64,000 nt of DNA from Wenyingzhuangia fucanilytica (GTDB lineage Bacteria; Bacteroidota; Bacteroidia; Flavobacteriales; Flavobacteriaceae). The notes under the pieces are model-generated. The model did not search any database. It was not told where the DNA came from and worked only from the letters and a program-made list of their open reading frames with translations. Shown here one piece after another: positions 35,910-44,222 of the stretch. Numbering within the stretch: the first letter of the stretch is position 1; each line of letters begins with the position of its first letter. Made by a program: the position numbers and the translations under genes. The stretch is taken from assembly GCF_001697185.1 (NCBI RefSeq), contig NZ_CP014224.1, forward strand, positions 2,108,001-2,172,000, given 5' to 3'.

Positions 35910-37217
35910 ATGCCTAACACAAAAAACAACACCTTAGTTCCCATTTTAATTATAGCTGGGCTATTTTTTATCTTTGGATTTGTTACTTGGATTAATGGAG
36001 CTTTGATTCCGTTTATGAAAGCGATTAACGAATTAACCTCTGCACAATCTTTATTAGTAGCTTCTGCGTCTTATATTTCTTTTGTGGTAATGGCTATTCC
36101 TGCCTCATATATCTTAAATAAAACAGGATACAAAAAAGGAATGTCTTTAGGTTTATTTGTGATGGGAATTGGAGCTTTGGTTTTTATACCCGCTGCAGAA
36201 GCTAGAACGTATTGGATGTTTTTAACAGGAATTTTTATTCAAGGAGCAGGAATGACCTTATTACAAACTGCCTCAAATCCATATATCACCATTATTGGTC
36301 CCATAGAAAGTGCCGCAAAACGAATTGCTATTATGGGAATTGCCAATAAAGTAGCTGGAGCTTTAGGTTCTATTATTTTTGGAGCATTGTTGTTATCGGG
36401 GATTGATGAAATACAAGAAAAACTAACATCAGTCACAAATTCTGAAAAAATAGAATTATTAAACACCATGGCCGATAGTGTTGTTACGCCCTATATTACA
36501 ATGGCTATTGTTTTATTTATTTTAGGTGTTTTAATTAGAAAAGCTCCCCTACCAAACGTAGAGGCTGAACCTATAAAAGAATCAGAAAACGGAACAAGTA
36601 CTAAAACCAATATTTTTCAGTTTCCACATTTATGGTTAGGAGTACTTACTTTGTTTTTATATGTTGGAGTTGAAGTAATTGCTGGTGATACTATTATTGC
36701 TTATGGAATTTCTTTAGGAATTCCTGCTACAGATGCAAAATTCTTTACCACATTTACTTTAATGGCAATGGTTGCTACCTATGCATTAGGTGTGGTTTTG
36801 ATTCCTAAAATCATTAGTCAAACAACTGCTTTAAAATTAAGTGCCTTGTTGGGGATTGTTTTTTCTTTATGTATTGTTTTTACAACTGGTTTTACTTCTG
36901 TATTATTTGTTGCTGCTTTAGGAATTGCAAATGCTTTAGTGTGGCCAGCTGTTTGGCCCTTAACACTAAAAGGGTTAGGTAAATTTACAAAAACAGCCTC
37001 TGCCCTACTTATTATGGCAATTTCTGGTGGAGCTATTATTCCTCCATTATACGGTAAACTTGTTGATGCTAATAAAGCTGAATATATTGCTCAAGGAATG
37101 AGTAATGCTATGGCTACTGCTACTGCATCTACAGAAGGGTATTGGATTTTATTACCTTGTTATATTATTATTTTATACTACGCTATATCTGGACATAAAA
37201 TAGGCTTAAAAAAATAA
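35910..37217 (+). CDS. Sugar MFS transporter, GluP/FHS family
   Basis: A 435-residue major facilitator of the FHS group with twelve expected helices. AGLFFIFGFVTWINGALIPF, LVASASYISFVVMAIPASYI and GMTLLQTASNPYITIIGP are typical of glucose/galactose transporters (GluP). It lies divergent to the FucP-like gene. The substrate is inferred only from family: glucose, galactose or an amino sugar. A hairpin terminator follows its stop. Confidence 0.88.
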   Translation: MPNTKNNTLVPILIIAGLFFIFGFVTWINGALIPFMKAINELTSAQSLLVASASYISFVVMAIPASYILNKTGYKKGMSLGLFVMGIGALVFIPAAEARTYWMFLTGIFIQGAGMTLLQTASNPYITIIGPIESAAKRIAIMGIANKVAGALGSIIFGALLLSGIDEIQEKLTSVTNSEKIELLNTMADSVVTPYITMAIVLFILGVLIRKAPLPNVEAEPIKESENGTSTKTNIFQFPHLWLGVLTLFLYVGVEVIAGDTIIAYGISLGIPATDAKFFTTFTLMAMVATYALGVVLIPKIISQTTALKLSALLGIVFSLCIVFTTGFTSVLFVAALGIANALVWPAVWPLTLKGLGKFTKTASALLIMAISGGAIIPPLYGKLVDANKAEYIAQGMSNAMATATASTEGYWILLPCYIIILYYAISGHKIGLKK

Positions 37218-37231
37218 GATACTTCATAAAA

Positions 37232-37259
37232 AAACCTATCACTGTTATGTGATAGGTTT
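37232..37259. terminator. Terminator between the symporter and flavodoxin genes
   Basis: AAACCTATCAC and GTGATAGGTTT form an 11-bp perfect stem with a 6-base loop. It follows the plus-strand symporter by 15 bases and also lies beyond the stop of the minus-strand flavodoxin gene. Confidence 0.78.
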
Positions 37260-37316
37260 ACCAAAAATGATACTTGATTGACCACTCAAGTATTATCAAC
37301 AAATAAACAAATTATA

Positions 37317-37826
37317 TTAAATAGCTTCCTTTACCATTTGTAACCAACTGGTAATTCTTTCGTCATTTAACTCTGACTCGTTGTCATTATCTAAAGCTAA
37401 TCCATAAAAATAATCTTCATCATTAGGAATAATTGCTTTTGATTCGGTATGCCTATATCCTTCTATAGGCCATTTACCAATTACTTCTCCACCATTTTCA
37501 ATAATTACTTCGGCTAAAATTCCAACCCCATCAATAAAATACTCTGCATAACCAATTTGATCACCCAAACCATAAATTGCTACTTTTTTCCCTGTAAAAT
37601 CTATCGTTTTAAAATCATCAAAAAAAGTTTCCCAATCACTTTGTAAATCGCCATCATACCAGGTAGACAATCCTAAAATAATCGTTTCATAATCTTCAAA
37701 ATCACTAGGTTTAGCTTCAGAAACTTCTTTAACAACAATATTGTCAAAAGCATCAATAATATCGTGTGTTAACTCTTCGGTTATCCCAGTATCTGATCCA
37801 AAAAACAAACCAATTCTCTTTTCCAT
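37317..37826 (-). CDS. fldA: Flavodoxin
   Basis: A 169-residue long-chain flavodoxin binding FMN. IGLFFGSDTGITEEL is the phosphate-binding loop (with D in place of the common N/T position), and LGLSTWYDGDLQSDWETFFD and YGLGDQIGYAEYF are the isoalloxazine loops. Flavodoxin replaces ferredoxin as electron carrier when iron is scarce. Its promoter region carries the TTCTAAATAAA motif that also occurs before the small protein at 39995 and the first imelysin, which suggests joint control. Confidence 0.94.
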   Translation of the reverse strand: MEKRIGLFFGSDTGITEELTHDIIDAFDNIVVKEVSEAKPSDFEDYETIILGLSTWYDGDLQSDWETFFDDFKTIDFTGKKVAIYGLGDQIGYAEYFIDGVGILAEVIIENGGEVIGKWPIEGYRHTESKAIIPNDEDYFYGLALDNDNESELNDERITSWLQMVKEAI

Positions 37827-37853
37827 TTTATATAATACTTTAAGATTCTAATT

Positions 37854-37861
37854 CAAAAGTA
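37854..37861 (-). promoter_or_regulatory. -7 box TACTTTTG of flavodoxin
   Basis: On the minus strand TACTTTTG lies 28 bases before the flavodoxin ATG and matches TAnnTTTG. The motif TTCTAAATAAA (plus-strand reading) sits just upstream at 37879-37889, where a repressor could block RNA polymerase. Confidence 0.55.
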
Positions 37862-37878
37862 ATTATTATTTTTATCAA

Positions 37879-37889
37879 TTCTAAATAAA
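37879..37889. promoter_or_regulatory. Candidate operator TTCTAAATAAA (flavodoxin)
   Basis: This motif recurs as TTCTAAATAAA at 39958-39968 and GTCTAAATAAA at 40357-40367. At 39954-39968 it forms a perfect inverted repeat TTTATT-CTA-AATAAA. All three sites are close to -7 boxes of genes linked by family to iron limitation. A Fur-type site is the inference. Confidence 0.4.
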
Positions 37890-37964
37890 AATAAATATTT
37901 TATTAAAAGAAAAATTAATTTTGATGATCTATAATTAACTATCTTACTTTTCTTTTTTGCAATT

Positions 37965-38966
37965 ATGAAAAGAGTTTGCTATAAAGTTTTTATTAAACAA
38001 TTAATCATCAAAGATTTACTTGGAAAAGATTCGCAAAGAGGTATTAGTTTAACTTATGCTTGGTTAGCGAATCAGTTAGGACATTTTAGTTTAGGTTTTA
38101 TTCCCAGTATTGTTTTAAGTTCTATTTTTTCTACCCAAAAAAGTCCAATGTACTTTAGTACAGCTGTGATTTTATTTTGGTTGGTATTTGAAATTATCAA
38201 TCTTACCCTACCTATTCTAATCAAAACTAAAAAAAGAAGTTTTAAACCAGAATGGAATCATTTGATATTTGACACTATAACAGATCTGCTATATTTTGGT
38301 CTAGGGTCTTTGGTTTCAGCATTTATATTAACACAAAGTAACAGTATTGGTTACTATGTAATTTTGCTATTATTCTTATTATTTTTTCCTTTTGTTTACT
38401 GGTATACCCTTAGAATATATCAGCAATATGCTTTTTTTCCTTTTCAATTTAGATTGTCTCAGTGGATTGGAAATATAGACGAACAAGAGAAAGAGATTAT
38501 TTTAAATTATATCAAAAAAACATCTTATGATGAGTATAATCACTTATTAATTTTTGGTAATGTTAACGAAGGAAAAACAAACTTAGGAGTAGCCATAGCA
38601 AACGAACTAGCCTTAAAAAAACGAGCTTGTACTTATATAACAGCAACAAAACTATATAGTTTATTGTTTAAAAATATAGACAACAAAGATTTATTATGGA
38701 ACTGGGTTAATTGCAATTTTTTAGTTATTGATGATATTAACCCTGATAATTTAAAACACAATACCATTATAACCCCTACTGATTTTTTACGTTATGTAGA
38801 CAAATTTACACCTATAGACTCTAATAATAGAAACATTCTTAAAACCAAAAATATAATTTGGGTTTTAGGTAGTAATGAAAAAACTCAAAAAGAACAATGG
38901 TTTAAAGTTTTAGAAACTATAGGTGTTGCTCCAAAAAATATTTTTAGCGTAAATTTATCAGACTAA
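37965..38966 (+). CDS. Membrane-anchored DnaC/IstB-like P-loop ATPase
   Basis: A 333-residue protein. The first 150 residues contain about four hydrophobic helices (near 40-55, 63-85, 101-123 and 129-148). A cytoplasmic ATPase domain follows: Walker A GNVNEGKT (198-205), FLVIDD as Walker B (252-257) and a sensor-1-like strand IIWVLGSN (297-304). The spacing and the segment CTYITATKLYSLLF resemble the DnaC/IstB branch of AAA+ proteins. I do not recognise the whole protein. It ends in a 4-base convergent overlap with the PAS-LuxR gene. The partner or substrate is unknown. Confidence 0.75.
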   Translation: MKRVCYKVFIKQLIIKDLLGKDSQRGISLTYAWLANQLGHFSLGFIPSIVLSSIFSTQKSPMYFSTAVILFWLVFEIINLTLPILIKTKKRSFKPEWNHLIFDTITDLLYFGLGSLVSAFILTQSNSIGYYVILLLFLLFFPFVYWYTLRIYQQYAFFPFQFRLSQWIGNIDEQEKEIILNYIKKTSYDEYNHLLIFGNVNEGKTNLGVAIANELALKKRACTYITATKLYSLLFKNIDNKDLLWNWVNCNFLVIDDINPDNLKHNTIITPTDFLRYVDKFTPIDSNNRNILKTKNIIWVLGSNEKTQKEQWFKVLETIGVAPKNIFSVNLSD

Positions 38967-39775
38967 AGTATGTTATTTTCATATGCAAAACTGATTAAAT
39001 GAGGCAAACTCCTTACTTTAAATCTTTTATACATAGGTATAATTCTTTTTTCAATAGCCGACTGAGAAACATTTAATTCCTCTGCAATTTCTTTAAAAGC
39101 AAATCCTTTAGCTGCTAAAGCCAAAGCCTCTTTTTCCTTTCTAGAAATTGCATGATGTTGAAACAACTCCTTATTTAATGCTCCTTCAAAATCTTTTGAT
39201 TTAGGTCCGTACGCAGCATATTGCATTACATCTCCTAATTTTAAAGTTTTTATTACTTGAGATATTCCTATTATTTCTTCAACTTTACCGTTAGCAGCTT
39301 TATGGACAGCTACTCTAGAGAATAAAGGCACAACATCTCCGTTTTTATGATACTTTTCTAGTTCTAAAGTAAAACTATATTCTTCTAAATCTTCATGAAC
39401 ATTTTCTATAAACATCATGGCTTTGTCATTTAACTCACTAGAAAACTTTAAAAATCTAGGTGTAGTAATACTAACAATAGTCATCATGTTTATTTCATCG
39501 TCCTTATAACCTAAAACATCTTCCCAACCTGCAGCAAAAACCATTCTATTTTCCTTAAAGGAATACACATAAACTGCTTGATCTTTAAAATTAGGCAATG
39601 TACTCCTATAATATTCATACATCTTGTGAGAGTCATCTAAAGGTACGTCTGTAATTAAGTCTTTTGAATAATCTCCTAACTTCTTCTTCATTGTATTTAT
39701 CATATCAAAAAAACTGCGTAAAGACACAGTTGTATAATCTTTTAATCTATTGTAATTTTGTTGTACAAGATACAC
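38963..39775 (-). CDS. PAS domain LuxR-type transcriptional regulator
   Basis: A 270-residue regulator. A PAS-like sensor spans about 60-185 (YVYSFKENRMVFAAGWEDVL, LEKYHKNGDVVPLFSRVAVH). The C-terminal LuxR helix-turn-helix is clear: EKEALALAAKGFAFKEIAEE, LNVSQSAIEKRI. No phosphoacceptor receiver domain is present, so it may sense a small molecule or redox state directly. Start choice is open: ATG 39775 gives the full length, ATG 39691 gives a product beginning MKKKLGDYSKD. It may control the divergent gene at 39995 or the imelysin operon. Confidence 0.85.
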   Translation of the reverse strand: MYLVQQNYNRLKDYTTVSLRSFFDMINTMKKKLGDYSKDLITDVPLDDSHKMYEYYRSTLPNFKDQAVYVYSFKENRMVFAAGWEDVLGYKDDEINMMTIVSITTPRFLKFSSELNDKAMMFIENVHEDLEEYSFTLELEKYHKNGDVVPLFSRVAVHKAANGKVEEIIGISQVIKTLKLGDVMQYAAYGPKSKDFEGALNKELFQHHAISRKEKEALALAAKGFAFKEIAEELNVSQSAIEKRIIPMYKRFKVRSLPHLISFAYENNIL

Positions 39776-39878
39776 AAAATCTTATTTTTATAAATAAAAT
39801 TTATCTTCAACCTATAGATAGGTTTTATTTTTAAAAGGATACTAGAAATTGCTATGAAAAAGAATTTTAAAATATCCC

Positions 39879-39921
39879 AAAAAAAGTGTTAGTCTAATTT
39901 AAAGACTAGCACTTTTTTTTT
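39879..39921 (+). terminator. Orphan hairpin terminator in the divergent gap
   Basis: AAAAAAAGTGTTAGTCT pairs with AGACTAGCACTTTTTTTTT (one G-T mismatch) and ends in T9. No plus-strand gene ends upstream of it; the nearest start on the left is the divergent luxR gene at 39775. It could end a small RNA made from 39780-39880 or protect the promoter at 39972. Confidence 0.75.
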
Positions 39922-39953
39922 GCTCATTATTTTCAATCATAACTTTATTTTTA

Positions 39954-39979
39954 TTTATTCTAAATAAAATTTATATTTG
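39954..39979 (+). promoter_or_regulatory. Promoter and candidate operator of the small protein gene
   Basis: TTTATT-CTA-AATAAA (39954-39968), a perfect 6-bp inverted repeat, lies directly before the -7 box TATATTTG (39972-39979), 16 bases before the ATG at 39995. A protein bound to the repeat would cover the core promoter. Confidence 0.5.
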
Positions 39980-39994
39980 ACTCAAAATTAAAAT

Positions 39995-40342
39995 ATGAGA
40001 TCAATATATACTATCTATGAAAATATACTAGGAACTTCATTTGAAATGATTAATGAAGAAAAAAAATCACTAATCATTTTAGAAATTGGAAGCATTAGTT
40101 TTATGATTAACCAGAGTGAATTAACAAATTTTGTTAAATCAATGGAACAAATTATTAACTACCACAAGGACTGTACTTGTCCAAGAGATTTAAAAAATAA
40201 AATGGTGGTTTATCAAGCTGATAAAACTGAAATTAGGATGAAACTTAGTTATGATGAGTTGTTCTTGTTAAAAGACTTACTAAAAGGAACTAAGTTTAAA
40301 TTGGAAATGGATAAAATTTTAAATGATTATAGAATTATTTAA
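39995..40342 (+). CDS. Conserved small protein of unknown function
   Basis: A 115-residue soluble protein that I do not recognise. It has no signal peptide. It contains a CTC pair (DCTCPRD, about residue 61) and an amphipathic C-terminal helix region (YDELFLLKDLLKGTKFKLEM). It stands just upstream of the imelysin operon with 74 bases between, and both have the same TCTAAATAAA plus TATATTTG promoter layout. A role in iron or heme handling is suggested only by this context. Confidence 0.65.
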   Translation: MRSIYTIYENILGTSFEMINEEKKSLIILEIGSISFMINQSELTNFVKSMEQIINYHKDCTCPRDLKNKMVVYQADKTEIRMKLSYDELFLLKDLLKGTKFKLEMDKILNDYRII

Positions 40343-40356
40343 TTAACTATAATAAG

Positions 40357-40377
40357 TCTAAATAAATTATATATTTG
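40357..40377 (+). promoter_or_regulatory. Promoter and candidate operator of the imelysin operon
   Basis: GTCTAAATAAA (40357-40367) precedes TATATTTG (40370-40377), a full match to TAnnTTTG, 39 bases before the imelysin ATG. The layout repeats that at 39958-39979. Confidence 0.5.
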
Positions 40378-40416
40378 CATTTATAAAATTTATTAAATCT
40401 TAATTAAAAAATTAAA

Positions 40417-41607
40417 ATGAAGACTAACTACTTAAAATTATCATTACTAGCCTTAACCATTACTTTTACTGCATGTAAAAAAGATGACAATAACAATGAT
40501 AATTTAGAAGCAACTAAGAATGAATTTATTCAAAACTATGCTAACATTGTAGCTGCAAACTATGAGGATACCTACAAAACTGCGGTAACAATGCAAACAG
40601 CAATTGACGCTTTTATTGATGCTCCTAGTGATGATAATTTAACTGCGGCTAAAAATGCATGGCTATATGCACGTGATTTTTATGGACAAACTGAAGCTTT
40701 TAGAGTTGCTGGTGGACCAATAGATAATGATCCGTTAAATACTGAAGGTTTAATGAATGCATGGCCTTTAGACGAATCTTATATTGATTATGTTGATAAA
40801 AAGGGTACTCCAAGTCAAACAGGATTAATAGGAGATACTTCATTTACAATTACCAAAGAAAACCTAATCAATAAAAATGAAGGAGGAGGAGAAGAAACAA
40901 ATATATCTACCGGATGGCACGCTATTGAATTCTTATTATGGGGACAAGACTTAAATGCAAATGGTGTTTTTACAGACGGTGGTAATAGACCTTATACTGA
41001 TTATACTACTGCTGATTTTGCTGAGAGAAGAAAAACTTACCTTACAACAGTTACCAACTTATTAGTTAAAAACTTAAAGGATTTAAAAGATACATGGGCT
41101 CAAAATGGTGACTATAGAGTTATTTTCTCATCTTTAGATCAAAACCAACAATTAAAAAATATTTTAAATGGTATTGGTTTTATTTCTAACGGAGAGGTAG
41201 CTGGAGAAAGAATAATTCCTGCTATTCAAGATGGTCAAGAAAATGAACATTCTTGTTTTTCTGATAATACTAACCAAGATTTATGGGCAAATGTTCATGG
41301 TTTAAACAATGTTATTACTGGAAAATATACAAGAGAAAATAAAACTATTATTTCTGGAACATCGTTAATCGACTTAGTAGAAACTGTAGATACTGATGCT
41401 GCTAATACGCTAAAAAACGCTGCCAATACAACTTTAACAAAACTAGATGCTTTGTTAGCTATTGGGAAAAAATTTGATGAAATAATTTCAACTGAATCAT
41501 TAGGGAGTAATGGTCCTGCAGAACAATTGTCTGATGCATTAAGTACACAAGGAATTAGAATTGCAGAAGCTGCTCACTCCATGTCTATTAATATTTCTAT
41601 TGAGTAA
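40417..41607 (+). CDS. Imelysin family lipoprotein (peptidase M75 type)
   Basis: A 396-residue lipoprotein: signal peptide with lipobox TFTAC and acylated C20. The imelysin domain has ARDFYGQTEAFRVAGGPIDN and the family motif GxHxxE in TGWHAIEFLLWGQD. Imelysins (IrpA, EfeO-like) are iron-regulated surface proteins involved in iron or heme uptake; no peptidase activity is certain. It is first in an operon with a di-heme protein and a second imelysin, the arrangement seen in other proteobacterial and Bacteroidota iron loci. Confidence 0.92.
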   Translation: MKTNYLKLSLLALTITFTACKKDDNNNDNLEATKNEFIQNYANIVAANYEDTYKTAVTMQTAIDAFIDAPSDDNLTAAKNAWLYARDFYGQTEAFRVAGGPIDNDPLNTEGLMNAWPLDESYIDYVDKKGTPSQTGLIGDTSFTITKENLINKNEGGGEETNISTGWHAIEFLLWGQDLNANGVFTDGGNRPYTDYTTADFAERRKTYLTTVTNLLVKNLKDLKDTWAQNGDYRVIFSSLDQNQQLKNILNGIGFISNGEVAGERIIPAIQDGQENEHSCFSDNTNQDLWANVHGLNNVITGKYTRENKTIISGTSLIDLVETVDTDAANTLKNAANTTLTKLDALLAIGKKFDEIISTESLGSNGPAEQLSDALSTQGIRIAEAAHSMSINISIE

Positions 41608-41681
41608 TTAATTACACTTAATTATAACTAATATATCCGAAGTCATTTTATGGCTTCGGTTTTACTGTTTAAATAAACAAA

Positions 41682-43112
41682 ATGTTTAAAAGTTTTAAAA
41701 TATACCTTAGTACTATCTGCATACTTAGCGCCCTAAACTCTTGTCAAACTGATGACCCTGTTAACGAATACGAAATTTTTGTAAACGAAAATTATGTACC
41801 TGGTGAAGAAAATTTAATTGGAAAATTTTCTGTCGAAGCATACTCAGCTGATTTGGCTTTTGGAAGTAAAATACCTGGATTAACCAATTTAGAACCTAAA
41901 ATTTTTGTTATTGGAAATGCTATTTTTAAACAAAACTGGGTTCAATCCCCTGCTAGTACAACTACTAGAGATGGTTTAGGCCCTTTATTTAATGCTCGAT
42001 CTTGTAGCTCTTGCCATTCAAAAGACGGAAGAGGAAAACCAATGCTTACAAACAACGAAGCTTCTCAAGGTTTTTTAATACGCCTTAGTAAAGATAATGA
42101 CTTTGTACATGGACCTATAGGTATGGACAACTATGGTGGACAATTTCAAGATTTAGCAATTACCAATGCCAATAGTGAAGGAAATATAAACGTGAGTTTT
42201 GAAATTGTTTCGGGAGCATATCCAGATGGAGAAACTTACGAACTAAGAAAACCAATATACACATTAACAGACATAAATGGTCTTCCAATTGTAACTCCAT
42301 ACACTTCTCCAAGGGTAGGTACCCAAACCATTGGCTTAGGGTTTATAGATGCCTTGAGTGACGATAGTATTTTGGCTAATGCTGATGAAGATGATATTGA
42401 TAATGATGGAATTTCTGGAAAAGCAAATTATGTTTGGGATGTAGTTAACAACAAAACAAGTCTTGGTAAATTCGGTTGGAAAGCCAATCAACCTAACTTA
42501 AAACAACAAATTGCCGGAGCCCTTAGTGGAGATATGGGGTTAACTACCTCAATTTTTCCCCAAGAAAATTGTCCTAACAATGATTGTTCTAATTATCCTA
42601 ATGGAGTAAATATTGATGATACTGTAGAGGTTCCAGACAATCAATTTAATGATTTATTACTTTATCAAGTTGCTTTATCTGTGCCGGTAAGAAGAGATGT
42701 TAAAGATGTTGATGTTCTTAAAGGTAAAAAATTATTCAACTCTTTAGCTTGTGTAAAATGCCATGTTGATGAATTTACCACCAGTAGTAATTATGATTAT
42801 TTACCACTTATAGAAAATACAACTATCAAACCTTATAGTGATTTTTTATTACATGATATGGGGTCTGATTTAGCTGATAATAGAGCAGATTTTTTAGCAG
42901 AAGGAAATGAATGGAGAACACAACCTTTATGGGGGTTAGGGATGATTGAAACTGTAAACAATCATACTTTTTTACTTCATGATGGTAGAGCTCGCAACAT
43001 AGAAGAAGCTATTTTGTGGCACGGTGGTGAGGCTGAAACAGCTAAAAATAATTTTAAAAAACTTTCTAAAACAGAAAGGTTACAATTACTAAAATTCTTA
43101 AACTCATTATAA
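41682..43112 (+). CDS. Di-heme oxidoreductase, putative thiol oxidoreductase (DUF1111 family)
   Basis: A 476-residue lipoprotein (lipobox LNSC, C21). Two c-type heme motifs are present: CSSCH at 108-112 and CVKCH at 357-361, as in DUF1111 proteins related to cytochrome c peroxidases. Between them are GLGFIDALSD and a calcium-like acidic loop (NADEDDIDNDGISGKANY). The typical late motif TQPLWGLG and FLLHDGRARNIEEAILWHGG are intact. It probably moves electrons in the periplasm or outer membrane for iron reduction or oxidation with the two imelysins. Its stop overlaps the next start by one base (TAATG). Confidence 0.92.
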   Translation: MFKSFKIYLSTICILSALNSCQTDDPVNEYEIFVNENYVPGEENLIGKFSVEAYSADLAFGSKIPGLTNLEPKIFVIGNAIFKQNWVQSPASTTTRDGLGPLFNARSCSSCHSKDGRGKPMLTNNEASQGFLIRLSKDNDFVHGPIGMDNYGGQFQDLAITNANSEGNINVSFEIVSGAYPDGETYELRKPIYTLTDINGLPIVTPYTSPRVGTQTIGLGFIDALSDDSILANADEDDIDNDGISGKANYVWDVVNNKTSLGKFGWKANQPNLKQQIAGALSGDMGLTTSIFPQENCPNNDCSNYPNGVNIDDTVEVPDNQFNDLLLYQVALSVPVRRDVKDVDVLKGKKLFNSLACVKCHVDEFTTSSNYDYLPLIENTTIKPYSDFLLHDMGSDLADNRADFLAEGNEWRTQPLWGLGMIETVNNHTFLLHDGRARNIEEAILWHGGEAETAKNNFKKLSKTERLQLLKFLNSL

Positions 43113-44176
43113 TGAAAAAGATATTTGTTTTAATTTTTGTTATATCATCTTTTGTATCATGTAGCTCAGATTCAGTCAGTTCAGACAACCAACAATTTTA
43201 CGAATCTTTTGTAGATAATAATATTACTCCCTTGTTAAATCAGCTAGAAATAGATTGTGAAAACCAAAGAGATGCCATTCTTGCCTTTAAAGAAAACCCT
43301 ACACAAAGTAATTTTAATGTAATTCAAGAAAAATGGTTATCAACAGCTCTTACATTTTCTAAAACTACTCTGTATAATTATCCAAAAGTGGCAAGTAAAT
43401 ACTTTAATATTAACATCTATAACTATATTATATCTCCTTCAAAAATTGAATCTGAAATCACGATAAATACTACTTTTACCTCTAGCTATTTTAACAACAA
43501 AACGCAAACTATAAAAGGTTTAGGGAGTATTGAATATTTGCTATACAACAATAATAATGAACAAGAGGCGCTCAATCTTTTAACCCAAGAAAACAATGCT
43601 TCTAAACGAATAGACTATCTATTAGCCTTAAGCGAATATACTCTTGCACAAGCTACATCTTTAAAAAACTTTTGGTTAAATGAATACAAGCAAGACTTTA
43701 TTACAGCAAACTCTAAAGCTTGTTCTGATAACAGAAAATGTATTGCCATAAATCAAATCATCAATGTTTTAGATGTTGCTAGAGTTACTAAGATTGGGAA
43801 ACCTGCAGGAATAGATGGAGTGCATACCAATGTAGAACTATTAGAAGCTTATAAAAGTAAATCTTCTTTACTACTAATTAAAGCCTCTTTAGAAGAAGCT
43901 AAAAAAATATATTTAGCAGGAACACAAAGTTTTCACACCTTAGTTGATGAAATTGATGATAGTAAAAAAATAACGGCAAGTATAAACGGTAATTTTTCTA
44001 CAACTTTTAAAGCAATAGATGATTTTAATAATACTTTGTACGATGGTATTGTCTCCAATTCTGATGGCATTCACCCCATATATAATGGTATTAAAAGTTT
44101 AGTTACTAGTTTTTCTGTTGATGTAACTAGTATACTATCTATAGCTACTTTACCCACAGATAACGATGGAGATTAA
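43112..44176 (+). CDS. Second imelysin family lipoprotein
   Basis: A 354-residue lipoprotein with lipobox FVSC (C17). The imelysin fold is suggested by EKWLSTALTFSKTTLYNYPK and by GLGSIEYLLYNN. In the latter the H of GxHxxE is replaced, leaving S-x-x-E-like spacing. The protein may therefore bind metal differently from the first imelysin. It is translationally coupled to the di-heme gene by a one-base overlap and is followed by a terminator. Confidence 0.88.
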   Translation: MKKIFVLIFVISSFVSCSSDSVSSDNQQFYESFVDNNITPLLNQLEIDCENQRDAILAFKENPTQSNFNVIQEKWLSTALTFSKTTLYNYPKVASKYFNINIYNYIISPSKIESEITINTTFTSSYFNNKTQTIKGLGSIEYLLYNNNNEQEALNLLTQENNASKRIDYLLALSEYTLAQATSLKNFWLNEYKQDFITANSKACSDNRKCIAINQIINVLDVARVTKIGKPAGIDGVHTNVELLEAYKSKSSLLLIKASLEEAKKIYLAGTQSFHTLVDEIDDSKKITASINGNFSTTFKAIDDFNNTLYDGIVSNSDGIHPIYNGIKSLVTSFSVDVTSILSIATLPTDNDGD

Positions 44177-44183
44177 CTAAAGT

Positions 44184-44222
44184 AAACCTGTAATGTTCTT
44201 AAAATGTTACAGGTTTTATTTT
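44184..44222 (+). terminator. Terminator of the imelysin operon
   Basis: AAACCTGTAA and TTACAGGTTT form a 10-bp stem followed by TATTTTTT. It lies just before the end of the converging bshC gene. Confidence 0.83.
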
